NCBI GenBank assembly: GCA_017381935.1
Contig: JAFOBG010000054.1
Location: 1-64,000 of the forward strand
Length of the DNA: 64,000 bases
Source: Alistipes sp.
Lineage (GTDB): Bacteria; Bacteroidota; Bacteroidia; Bacteroidales; Rikenellaceae
Direction of reading: 5' to 3'
A program made the position numbers and the translations under genes. The notes under the pieces are model-generated. The model ran no database searches and was not told the origin of the DNA. It was given only the letters and a program-made list of their open reading frames with translations. Every line of letters starts with the position of its first letter. Position 1 is the stretch's first letter. This document shows positions 1 through 7,152 of the stretch, piece by piece.

Positions 1-207
1 GCAATTACACACCCTGTACTCTCAGGTAAGGCTTATGACAGAATTAACGAGAGCGCTCTGACTGAGGTTATCGTATCTGATACTATTCCTCTCAACCCTG
101 AGGCTGACTTGCACAAGTTTACCGTTCTCTCTTGCGCAGATATCTTTGCTGAGGTTATCGAGAGAGTACACAACTACAAAGAGATTTCATCTATCTTCTT
201 CCATTAG
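1..207 (+). CDS. prs: Ribose-phosphate pyrophosphokinase, C-terminal 68 residues (partial at left edge)
   Basis: The gene enters from the left edge in frame 1 and stops with TAG at 205-207. The visible 68 residues read as the C-terminus of PRPP synthetase: a THPVLSG segment followed by the IVSDTIPL stretch, which in this family forms part of the ribose-5-phosphate binding region, and a closing SIFF tail. The family enzyme makes PRPP from ribose 5-phosphate and ATP in the cytosol, feeding purine, pyrimidine, histidine, tryptophan and NAD synthesis. The start, the ATP-binding half and the promoter lie outside the window. A strong hairpin with a T-run follows 20 bp after the stop, so this is the last gene of its transcript. 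The family assignment is by recognition of the conserved C-terminal blocks. Confidence 0.9.
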   Translation, partial: AITHPVLSGKAYDRINESALTEVIVSDTIPLNPEADLHKFTVLSCADIFAEVIERVHNYKEISSIFFH

Positions 208-226
208 TAGATAGTAGTTATATCGA

Positions 227-257
227 GTCGGGGAGTAATACTCTCCGGCTTTTTTTT
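227..257 (+). terminator. Rho-independent terminator of prs
   Basis: A 10-bp stem (227-236 with 240-249, two G-T wobbles) and a 3-nt loop are followed directly by eight T residues. It lies 20 bp after the prs stop and before the next promoter. Confidence 0.9.
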
Positions 258-276
258 GCTTATACGAGAATAAAAA

Positions 277-308
277 TTTGCATTTTATTAAAATTATCTT
301 TAACTTTG
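277..308 (+). promoter_or_regulatory. Bacteroidota sigma-ABfr promoter of the PH-domain operon
   Basis: A -33 TTTG at 277-280, a 20-bp spacer and a -7 TAACTTTG at 301-308 match the Bacteroidota consensus TTTG/TAnnTTTG. Transcription should begin near 312-314. This rules out the in-frame TTG at 306 and supports the ATG at 330 as the start of the first gene. Confidence 0.85.
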
Positions 309-329
309 TTGAAGAAAAGATTTAATAAT

Positions 330-791
330 ATGAAAATACATTGCGAAAAGTTTGTGATTGGCAGGATGGGGACGGTAACATCTATTCTGTTGATGGCGTT
401 GCTTGTTTATGGTGCGATTGCTGTATGGAGTGCTGGGATGGTTGCCGTGATTGTTACCTATATTATATTTGGCATCGTGGCGGTTTGGGTGCTCCTGACT
501 ATGCCGCGCTATCTATTGATTGACGACAAGTCGATAGTAATCACCCACCCGATTGGACATACCGCAATTCTCAAGAGTGATATTATCGAGATTAGGGCGA
601 TAGATAGCAACGAGATTCGTGGTTCATTAAGACTCTTTGGCAGTGGCGGATTTTTCGGTTGGTTTGGCATTTTCCGCAACAGTAAGTTCGGCACATATCA
701 ACTCTACTGCGGACAATTAGAGAACCTCTATCTTGTAAAGACATCAAAAAGAAATTACATAATCAGTTCATCAAAACCTATTGAGTTATGA
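330..791 (+). CDS. PH domain-containing membrane protein
   Basis: 153 residues from ATG 330, chosen because the TTG at 306 sits inside the -7 promoter box. Two hydrophobic segments (about residues 14-34 and 37-57) are followed by a soluble region that resembles the bacterial PH (bPH) fold. That region has a glycine/phenylalanine-rich turn (GSGGFFGWFG) and a closing strand with TSKRNYIISSSKP, both typical of Bacteroidota PH-domain proteins. The likely location is the inner membrane with the PH-like domain facing the cytosol; the ligand is unknown. The stop overlaps the next gene's ATG by four bases (ATGA), so the two are translationally coupled. The domain call rests on pattern recognition only. 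Confidence 0.65.
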   Translation: MKIHCEKFVIGRMGTVTSILLMALLVYGAIAVWSAGMVAVIVTYIIFGIVAVWVLLTMPRYLLIDDKSIVITHPIGHTAILKSDIIEIRAIDSNEIRGSLRLFGSGGFFGWFGIFRNSKFGTYQLYCGQLENLYLVKTSKRNYIISSSKPIEL

Positions 792-1072
792 GTTCTAAAA
801 AGACATTTCCCACCGTTTGTCCGTCATGTGGTGGGATACTAACTGTAAAGAGTCTGCACTGCGCTGAATGTGATACCACTATTAGTGGGCAGTTTGCTAT
901 TCATCCTATCTTGCGCCTTACAGCCGAGGAGCAACAGTTTGTAGTCTCGTTTATCAAATGTAGCGGCTCGCTCAAGCAGATGGCAACTGATATGGGGCTG
1001 AGCTACCCTACTGTGCGCAACATCCTTGATGATATTATCTCTAAACTACAAAACTATGAAAGCACTCTTTAA
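788..1072 (+). CDS. DUF2089-type zinc-ribbon/HTH protein
   Basis: 94 residues. The N-terminus carries a zinc ribbon with two CxxC knuckles (CPSCGG near residue 11 and CAEC near residue 25). A helix-turn-helix-like region follows (about residues 55-85, with the sigma-region-4-like text MGLSYPTVRNILDDI). This two-part layout is that of DUF2089 proteins, which are thought to be DNA-binding regulators; no target is known. The gene overlaps the PH-domain gene upstream by 4 bp and the membrane-protein gene downstream by 17 bp. The trio is therefore one tightly coupled operon, and this protein may regulate or sense the state of its two membrane partners (inference). Confidence 0.75.
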   Translation: MSSKKTFPTVCPSCGGILTVKSLHCAECDTTISGQFAIHPILRLTAEEQQFVVSFIKCSGSLKQMATDMGLSYPTVRNILDDIISKLQNYESTL

Positions 1073-1610
1073 CCCCTTCCGTTACATCGCCGGCACAAAG
1101 GCACTTGTGATGGGCTATCTATTTATCGTAGCCTCGGCACTTATGCTATATAGCGGCAACCTAATTCAAGACAGCTATATACATATAGGTATGGCAGAGG
1201 CATCTTTTTTGGAAGTACTTGGAGCGCAGACAATATGGTGGATAGTTCCCGCAGTTCTGCTCTACCTCTGCGGTATGGCACTCTCAAAGTCTAAAATACG
1301 CATTATAGACATTCTCGGCACAACAGCCTTTGCACAGATAGTTCTGTTGCTTATGATTGCACCGATGCTTCTTCCGTCTGTACAGCAGAGCACAACCGAG
1401 CTTGTGGCAGCAATGCAATCTGGAACAATACCAACTACAATCCCAATACCTCTCACCATTTCTGGCATTTGGTCCACAATCGGGTTGATTTTGTTCTACA
1501 TTTGGAACTATAATGCCTTTTCGGTAAGTTGTAATGTAAGAGGCTGGAAGGCCGTAGCACTCTTTATCACTGTGCAAGTGGCAGTAACTATAGTCGGCAC
1601 TATTATATAG
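1056..1610 (+). CDS. Multi-pass membrane protein, YIP1-like
   Basis: 184 residues from ATG 1056. An upstream in-frame ATG at 1026 would add ten residues lying wholly inside the DUF2089 gene, and the protein reads better from MKALFNPFRYIAG. About five hydrophobic segments are visible (roughly residues 18-38, 58-78, 90-112, 135-158, 166-184). The N-terminal amphipathic stretch followed by a bundle of membrane helices, and the NPF/GTK start, resemble Bacteroidota proteins annotated as the YIP1 family. I cannot assign an activity. It is the last gene of the PH/DUF2089 operon. A weak hairpin (CCATC/GATGG, 1648-1661, then CTTTT) follows the stop and may end transcription. Confidence 0.55.
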   Translation: MKALFNPFRYIAGTKALVMGYLFIVASALMLYSGNLIQDSYIHIGMAEASFLEVLGAQTIWWIVPAVLLYLCGMALSKSKIRIIDILGTTAFAQIVLLLMIAPMLLPSVQQSTTELVAAMQSGTIPTTIPIPLTISGIWSTIGLILFYIWNYNAFSVSCNVRGWKAVALFITVQVAVTIVGTII

Positions 1611-1728
1611 CCTTACACCGTTTTGGTATCAAAACACGGTAGTTAATCCATCTAAAGATGGCTTTTCCTCCTCGCAGTTCGGCATAGTCTGCAAGCAGCC
1701 TCTGCCCTCACGAGCAGCGTCGGTCGGT

Positions 1729-1798
1729 GTGCATCGTGAGAAATCCCCGGATGGGTTGTACTAAACGTACCACTCATTCGGGGATTTAAGGGATGTGC
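1729..1798 (-). repeat. GTAC-tip hairpin element, copy 1 (3' region of galM)
   Basis: An outer stem (1729-1735 with 1792-1798) encloses a 16-bp stem (1741-1756 with 1772-1787, two wobbles). This is capped by a 4-bp GTAC/GTAC helix (1758-1761 with 1767-1770) around TAAAC. The same architecture and tip occur at 36869-36940 and 47601-47683, with a degenerate form at 47046-47104. The strand is given as minus because every copy lies just after the stop of a minus-strand gene. Here the galM stop is 17 bp away. Confidence 0.75.
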
Positions 1799-1814
1799 AG
1801 CTAATGCTGCGTTA

Positions 1815-2870
1815 TCACGCCAAAACTCTTAGGCGGAAGACTATCTTCTGACAATACAACTCCCCCTCGTGGAGCAAAATTGACGGAAAATCCGGTTGAT
1901 TAACCGCATCCGGATAACCCTGACACTCGATAGCCACGCCTGCATAGTCTGAGTAGCGAGAGCCTGACTTGGTGATAGGACAACCTCCACTGAGCCAATT
2001 ACCCGTATAGACCATACAGCCAGGCTGTGAGGAGAGAATCTCTACACTACGCCCCGAAGAGGGGTCTGTAAGGGTACCTACCGGACCCAAAATATTCTTC
2101 TGCCATCCATCGACAACAAAGAAGTGGTCGTAGCCCTTAAAGTCGTGAATATGGTTAAACTCTGAGTCAATATCATCGCCCAAACGACGTGCTGAGGTAA
2201 AGTCCTGCGGTGTTGATGCCACATCAAGAAGCTTTCCTGTAGGAATCTGAACAGAGTTCATCTCAAGTGCCTTTGAGCAGTTTAGCTGCAAGGTATGGTC
2301 GAGGATAGTACCCGAATTCTCACCTGCCAAGTTCCAATATGTATGGTTGGTCAAATTTACAGGGGTTGTTTGGTCAGACTTTGCAAGTAGTGTAATTTCG
2401 AGATTATTCTCATCATCGAAGTCATAGACAATCTGAGCCGTTACCTCACCGGGATAGCCACAATCGCCATCCTCTGAGATAAGTGTAAAAATTACACGGT
2501 TATACTCCACGCAACTCTCCCAAAGGCGGTTAGAGAAGTTCTTTGTACCTCCGTGAAGATGATTTGGGCCATTGTTTACCTCAAGGCGGTACTCAGTACC
2601 CTCAACTGTCATCTGTCCACCTGCAATACGGTTTGCCACACGGCCTACGGTCTTTCCTGCGCACGCTCCGTCGCCAAAATAGCTCATTGGGTCTTTATAC
2701 CCCAAAACCACATCCTCTATCTTGCCATTACGGTCTGCAAACTTAACGCTCACAATACCTGCACCAATATTACTCAACTGCACCTGACTGCCAAGAGTAT
2801 TTTTGAGAGTGTAGATTACAATCGCCTCTCCCTCAGGTGTTGCGCCCCAGATATGTTGCAAAATCTCCAT
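1815..2870 (-). CDS. galM: Galactose mutarotase (aldose 1-epimerase)
   Basis: 351 residues, the usual length for the family. Aldose 1-epimerase interconverts the alpha and beta anomers of galactose and glucose. Recognisable blocks are VGRVANRIAGG near residue 75, the NGPNHLHGG motif near residue 100 (a catalytic His region), the LTNHTYWNLAG motif near residue 175 (second catalytic His), and a C-terminal VAIECQGYPDAVN block that carries the catalytic glutamate. No signal peptide is evident, so it is cytosolic. Its ATG overlaps the gltX stop by one base (TAATG), so it is translated as the second gene of a gltX-galM unit. The link is positional rather than metabolic. A GTAC-tip hairpin lies downstream. 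Confidence 0.95.
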   Translation of the reverse strand: MEILQHIWGATPEGEAIVIYTLKNTLGSQVQLSNIGAGIVSVKFADRNGKIEDVVLGYKDPMSYFGDGACAGKTVGRVANRIAGGQMTVEGTEYRLEVNNGPNHLHGGTKNFSNRLWESCVEYNRVIFTLISEDGDCGYPGEVTAQIVYDFDDENNLEITLLAKSDQTTPVNLTNHTYWNLAGENSGTILDHTLQLNCSKALEMNSVQIPTGKLLDVASTPQDFTSARRLGDDIDSEFNHIHDFKGYDHFFVVDGWQKNILGPVGTLTDPSSGRSVEILSSQPGCMVYTGNWLSGGCPITKSGSRYSDYAGVAIECQGYPDAVNQPDFPSILLHEGELYCQKIVFRLRVLA

Positions 2871-4402
2871 TAGGCATCTATCGGTTTTACATTTGCAATA
2901 AGAGCGTCAATACGCTTTAAGCACTCCTCCTTACCAAGGAAGGCTGTAACATCGTACATACCAGGGCCCTTCCCTGCACCAACAAGTGCAAGGCGGAGAG
3001 AGTTCATAACCTGACCCACACCATAGCCCTTCTCTGAAATCCAACCGTGAACTACAGTCTCTGTATTCTCTTTGCTAAAGTCATCCAGAGAGGCAAGTAC
3101 CTCACGCACCTCACTTAGGATACGAGGATTCTCGCCCTTCCAATACTTTTTAACCTGCTTCTCATCATACTCTGTAGGTGCAACGAAGAAGTATGAAGTA
3201 AGGTCCCACAACTCAGATGCAAATGTCGCACGCTCCTTCATAACGCCTGCAACAAAGCCTGCTGTATCATCTGAAACCTCAATGCCGTGCTCACGCAGAA
3301 TAGGCTGATAAATTTCTGCCAGCTCAGCGTCTGTTTTGTGGTGCATATACTGAGCATTGAACCACTTAGCCTTATCAGGCTGGAAACGTGCTCCCGACTT
3401 TGATACTCGCTCTAAAGAGAAGGCGTCGATAAGCTCCTGCATAGAGAAAATCTCCTGTTCTGTTCCAGGATTCCAACCAAGAAGTGCTAACATATTGATA
3501 AATGCCTCTGCAAAATATCCATCCTCACGGTAGCCATGTGCAGTATCACCTGTAGGAGATACCCAATAGAGTGGGAAGACAGGGAAGCCCATCTTGTCGC
3601 CATCTCGTTTTGAGAGTTTACCGCCACCTGTAGGCTTAAGCAACAGTGGGAGATGTGCAAACTCAGGCTGATTATCTGTCCAACCAAAAGCACGATAGAG
3701 CAGGTAGTGAAGTGGAAGTGAAGGCAACCACTCCTCACCACGGATAACGTGCGAAATCTCCATCAAATGGTCATCCACAATATTTGCAAGGTGGTATGTT
3801 GGCAGCGCATCAACACTCTTATAAAGCACCTTGTCGTCAAGAGTAGAGGTGTTTACCTCCACATCACCACGAATAAGGTCGTGCATCTTTACCACCTCAT
3901 TCTCAGGCATCTTGAAACGAACTACCCAAATATCTCCACGAGCGATACGGGCCTCAACCTCCTCAGCAGTAAGGCTTAGAGATGTTGGCAGAGTGGTACG
4001 CACACGATAATTGTATGCGAAAGTCTCTCCTCGCTCCTCATACTCTTTTCTCAGAGCCTCAAGCTCCTCTGAGGTATCAAAAGCGTAATATGCCCAACCT
4101 GCATCTACAAGCTGCTTTGCATACTTAAGGTAAATCTCACGACGCTCAGACTGACGATATGGAGCATGCGGGCCACCATAGCCTACACCCTCGTCAATCT
4201 CAATGCCGCACCACTTTAGCGACTCAATAATATACTCCTCAGCACCCGGAACGAAACGCTGAGAATCGGTATCCTCGATTCTAAGAATCATCTTACCGCC
4301 ATGATGACGGGCAAAAAGATAGTTATACAGCGCAGTACGCACACCTCCGATATGCAGAGGGCCTGTTGGCGACGGCGCAAAACGAACTCTTACTTCTCTC
4401 AT
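2870..4402 (-). CDS. gltX: Glutamyl-tRNA synthetase
   Basis: 510 residues. A class I aminoacyl-tRNA synthetase that charges tRNA-Glu in the cytosol. The HIGH signature appears as [11 protein letters not shown] at about residues 10-20, and the KMSKS loop as KLSKRDGD near residue 263. After the KMSKS loop is the longer FPVFPLYW insertion seen in Bacteroidota enzymes. The C-terminal anticodon-binding region is complete. It is the promoter-proximal gene of a pair with galM, which it overlaps by one base. The 138-bp region upstream holds no clear TAnnTTTG box, so the promoter is unplaced. Glutamyl-queuosine synthetase is excluded by the full-length anticodon-binding domain. Confidence 0.97.
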   Translation of the reverse strand: MREVRVRFAPSPTGPLHIGGVRTALYNYLFARHHGGKMILRIEDTDSQRFVPGAEEYIIESLKWCGIEIDEGVGYGGPHAPYRQSERREIYLKYAKQLVDAGWAYYAFDTSEELEALRKEYEERGETFAYNYRVRTTLPTSLSLTAEEVEARIARGDIWVVRFKMPENEVVKMHDLIRGDVEVNTSTLDDKVLYKSVDALPTYHLANIVDDHLMEISHVIRGEEWLPSLPLHYLLYRAFGWTDNQPEFAHLPLLLKPTGGGKLSKRDGDKMGFPVFPLYWVSPTGDTAHGYREDGYFAEAFINMLALLGWNPGTEQEIFSMQELIDAFSLERVSKSGARFQPDKAKWFNAQYMHHKTDAELAEIYQPILREHGIEVSDDTAGFVAGVMKERATFASELWDLTSYFFVAPTEYDEKQVKKYWKGENPRILSEVREVLASLDDFSKENTETVVHGWISEKGYGVGQVMNSLRLALVGAGKGPGMYDVTAFLGKEECLKRIDALIANVKPIDA

Positions 4403-4540
4403 TGTCTATTTTTTTGCTTTTGACTTTTAGCCTTTAGTTTTTAGCTTTTCTGGTATCCGCTATGCGGATGAGTATTTATAAATTACAAATCCTCTTAAAG
4501 CCAATAGCCAACGGCTAATAGCTATAAATTAAACTTAAAA
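4403..4540. other. Intergenic stretch with small inverted and tandem repeats
   Basis: This T-rich gap repeats the words CTTTTAG and TTTTTAGC (4421-4450). It contains a 6-bp hairpin ATCCGC/GCGGAT (4455-4469) and an imperfect 11-bp hairpin AGCCAATAGCC/GGCTAATAGCT (4499-4523). The last lies directly after the nucleotidyltransferase stop and may be its terminator or a processing signal. No ORF is supported here. Confidence 0.45.
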
Positions 4541-5458
4541 TTACTCCCAGAGATTACGTGGATAAACACCCGCCTCAATAAGTGCCTCAATTTTCGCCAT
4601 TAGCTGCGGTTTATCCTCCTTGTATGTTACGCCGAACCACTGTGCGGTAGTTGAGAGGACCTTCATCTTAGCTGTACCGTTGCCGATAAGTCTATTTACC
4701 ATAAGCGGGATGAAGAACTCAGCCTTGAGGTTTGTCTTAGTACTATCAGCAGAAAGGAACTGACAGAATGCCTCCTCAGAGTGAGCAAAGTAGTCTGGAG
4801 TAAAGCCGAAAAGGTTCATCGACACAGGGGTATTCTCCTCAAGAGCTACATCCTCGCCCAAATCGTGGAATACAATCACACCCTCAGCATTACGCTCAAT
4901 CTTTGTGCGCTCAACCATAGAGGTAAGGAAGTTATTATCATCTACTGTGCAGACACCTCGAGATACTGTACCGTTCTCAGAGAGGGTCTTGTTGACCTCA
5001 TAGCCAACCATGCAGTAGCTACCTGCACTCTGGCCGAGCTCAGAGAGATACTGACCGATAACATGGTATGCATTCTGACCATAGAAGTCGTCAGCATTGA
5101 TAACAGCAAACGGAGTATTGATAGCCTTTGCCGCCATCATAACAGCATGGTTGGTACCCCATGGTTTCTCTCGACCCTCAGGAACTGTAAAGCCCTCAGG
5201 CAGATAGTCAAGCTCCTGATATACATACTCAACCTCAATTTTACCACCAAAGCGAGTAGTATTAAAGACTGAAATAAAATCCTCAGCAAAAGAGTGGCGG
5301 ATAACAAATACCACCTTGCCGAAACCTGCACGGATAGCATCATAGACAGAGTAGTCAATAATAGCCTCGCCATTAGGACCCACACCATCCATCTGCTTAA
5401 GTGAGCCGTAACGAGAACCCATGCCGGCTGCAAGTACTAAAAGTGTTGGTTTAACCAT
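4541..5458 (-). CDS. Sugar-phosphate nucleotidyltransferase family protein
   Basis: 305 residues with one nucleotidyltransferase (Rossmann-like) domain. The N-terminal LAAGMGSRYGSLKQ is the NTP-binding loop of the glucose-1-phosphate thymidylyl/uridylyltransferase family, and the NADDFYG motif near residue 120 supplies the metal-binding aspartates. Such enzymes join a sugar 1-phosphate to an NTP to make an NDP-sugar for cell-surface polysaccharides. The actual sugar and base cannot be read from the sequence. There is no left-handed beta-helix, so it is not GlmU. It has its own promoter at 5501-5532 and stands alone, with a 42-nt leader region. The related family of aminoglycoside-type nucleotidyltransferases does not fit. 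Confidence 0.8.
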   Translation of the reverse strand: MVKPTLLVLAAGMGSRYGSLKQMDGVGPNGEAIIDYSVYDAIRAGFGKVVFVIRHSFAEDFISVFNTTRFGGKIEVEYVYQELDYLPEGFTVPEGREKPWGTNHAVMMAAKAINTPFAVINADDFYGQNAYHVIGQYLSELGQSAGSYCMVGYEVNKTLSENGTVSRGVCTVDDNNFLTSMVERTKIERNAEGVIVFHDLGEDVALEENTPVSMNLFGFTPDYFAHSEEAFCQFLSADSTKTNLKAEFFIPLMVNRLIGNGTAKMKVLSTTAQWFGVTYKEDKPQLMAKIEALIEAGVYPRNLWE

Positions 5459-5500
5459 TGTTCTATATGTTTATGTTTTGTATTTTCGTTCAAAATCTCA

Positions 5501-5532
5501 CAAAGTTAGGAATTATTTATATAATTCCCAAA
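5501..5532 (-). promoter_or_regulatory. Promoter of the nucleotidyltransferase gene
   Basis: On the minus strand, -7 TAACTTTG (5508-5501) and -33 TTTG (5532-5529) are separated by exactly 20 bp. Confidence 0.85.
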
Positions 5533-5568
5533 CTATTGAGCAGCAGTAGTTATAATTACCATATTTTT

Positions 5569-5599
5569 TTTGAACTTTTGATATTTTTATTTAACTTTA
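5569..5599 (+). promoter_or_regulatory. Promoter of the 5.6-7.1 kb operon
   Basis: A -33 TTTG at 5569-5572, a 19-bp spacer and a -7 TAACTTTA at 5592-5599 (one mismatch) give a start near 5604 and a leader of about 22 nt. A second box, AATCTTTG at 5615-5622, is closer to the ATG but lacks a -33 element. Confidence 0.6.
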
Positions 5600-5626
5600 C
5601 AAAAAAATTACTAAAATCTTTGTATT

Positions 5627-6232
5627 ATGAAGAGATTTTTAACCCTATTTATCGCATTGGCAGTGGCTATATCTGCACATGCAAACAACTTTGAGGCATC
5701 AAGTAGCGAAAAAGGTACTGTCAAGCCGAAAAGGGAGTACAGATATGGTAAGAAAGGCTACTTTGGTAACGCTTCATTTACCTTCACCGACTTTGGGGCA
5801 TTCCTCGATGGCGAGGGTTGGCTGATTGATAAGCCTCACTATGGCGTAGATGTAATCAACGGATATTCGTTCAATCCATATCTCGACCTGGGCGTGGGTT
5901 TGGGTGCCCATTTCCAGCCGAGCAAGGATAAGACCGAGCAGTATATCATGATGCCACTCTATATCTACTTCCGCTACAACATCTTAGACCGTAAAGTGAG
6001 CCCTTATCTGGCTATGAAAGCGGGCTGGGCAGGTGTTGTTTATCGTGAGAAGAGTGGTGATTATGTCGGCAAATTCAATCAATGGGGCGGCTCGACATAC
6101 ACTAACCTTGAGGCGGGAGCTATGGTACGTCTCAAGGGCAGCAAATCTCTAAACGTAGGCGTAGGTATGCCGTGGTACTTTATACCGCTACTTGCAACGG
6201 GAATAAGTGTCAATGTTGGTTTTACGTGGTAA
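5627..6232 (+). CDS. Outer-membrane beta-barrel protein
   Basis: 201 residues. The N-terminus (MKRFLTLFIALAVAISAHA) is a clean signal peptide with an AHA cleavage site. The mature part is rich in glycine and aromatic residues in alternating strands, including GYFGNASFTFTDFG, LGVGLGAHFQPS and YIYFRYNILDR, and it ends in an aromatic residue (NVGFTW). Those are the features of a small outer-membrane barrel of about eight strands. No specific family is recognised and the function is unknown. It is followed after 24 bp by a lipoprotein phosphodiesterase, so both are envelope proteins on one transcript. Confidence 0.7.
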   Translation: MKRFLTLFIALAVAISAHANNFEASSSEKGTVKPKREYRYGKKGYFGNASFTFTDFGAFLDGEGWLIDKPHYGVDVINGYSFNPYLDLGVGLGAHFQPSKDKTEQYIMMPLYIYFRYNILDRKVSPYLAMKAGWAGVVYREKSGDYVGKFNQWGGSTYTNLEAGAMVRLKGSKSLNVGVGMPWYFIPLLATGISVNVGFTW

Positions 6233-6256
6233 ATTTAACCTAAAAATAACAATATT

Positions 6257-7087
6257 ATGAAGACTATTTTTGCAATCATTTCAGCAGTGCTTTTTGTTAG
6301 CTGCTGTTCAAACCCTGTTGATAAGAGCGCTCAGATTGAAGTTCTCGGCCACCGTGGCGGTCGTTATGAGTTTGACGAGAACACACTCTCTGCATTTGTA
6401 GAGTCATACAGAAACGGTGTTCGCAGCTATGAGACCGACCTACGTCTTACTGCCGACAACGACCTTGTTGTCTCTCACGACGCATCTCTAAAGCGTACTT
6501 GCGGCGTAGAGGTTATCGTTGAGCAGAGTACCCGTCAAGAGCTACAACAGCACAAGACACTCAAAGGCAATCCGATACTATTTATTGACCAATTGGTTGA
6601 CTTCTTCAGCGACAAGGATATTCACTATGTAGAGTGGGAGATGAAGACTAAGGAATATACCCCTGAGCAGCTTGCAATATACTGCGATAAACTCTACAAT
6701 GCCGTTATGCCACACAAACCTGAAGGTGCGCTATACATCTTCTCATCTTTCGACGAGCGTGCTCTACAGACTATGCTAACACTACATCCTGACTCTGAGC
6801 GTATGTACATCACCGCAAACCCTGTATCTGAGGAGGTTATCAAGAAGGCTCAAGAGCTATCTTTGCGCCGTGTTGGTTGTTCGCTAAACGGAACCTCACG
6901 CAATGCAATGAAGGCTGCTCACGAGGCGGGATTGATAGTCAATCTATGGCCTGGAAAGAGCGTTGAGGACTTCCAGCTCGCACTTGCATTAGGCTCTGAT
7001 ATAGCATGTACAGATATCCCTGTGGCTGTTCTGCAATTTGTGGAGAACAATATGAAATGGGTTAAGCCATCAAAAGAACTCAAATAA
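6257..7087 (+). CDS. Glycerophosphodiester phosphodiesterase, lipoprotein
   Basis: 276 residues. A short signal sequence ends in a lipobox (LFVSC at about residues 12-16), so the enzyme should be anchored to the envelope. The GDPD TIM-barrel signatures are clear: HRGGRYEFDENT near residue 32 (catalytic His and the Glu-Asn pair), then ETDLRLTADNDLVVSHD near residues 58-75 (metal-binding Glu/Asp and the second catalytic His). The C-terminal NLWPGKSVEDF block matches the usual NVWTVN segment. The family hydrolyses glycerophosphodiesters to glycerol 3-phosphate and an alcohol. Co-transcribed with the barrel protein upstream (24-bp gap). Confidence 0.9.
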   Translation: MKTIFAIISAVLFVSCCSNPVDKSAQIEVLGHRGGRYEFDENTLSAFVESYRNGVRSYETDLRLTADNDLVVSHDASLKRTCGVEVIVEQSTRQELQQHKTLKGNPILFIDQLVDFFSDKDIHYVEWEMKTKEYTPEQLAIYCDKLYNAVMPHKPEGALYIFSSFDERALQTMLTLHPDSERMYITANPVSEEVIKKAQELSLRRVGCSLNGTSRNAMKAAHEAGLIVNLWPGKSVEDFQLALALGSDIACTDIPVAVLQFVENNMKWVKPSKELK

Positions 7088-7152
7088 TATCTATAATACC
7101 ATAATAATTTAATCAAATATCCGTTATATTGGCGGTTAATGATTAGGTTAAT

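Noticed and set aside
5615..5622. AATCTTTG box 4 nt before the barrel ATG, as another leaderless case
   Set aside because: It misses the first T of TAnnTTTG and lacks a -33 element; the promoter at 5569-5599 explains the gene better.
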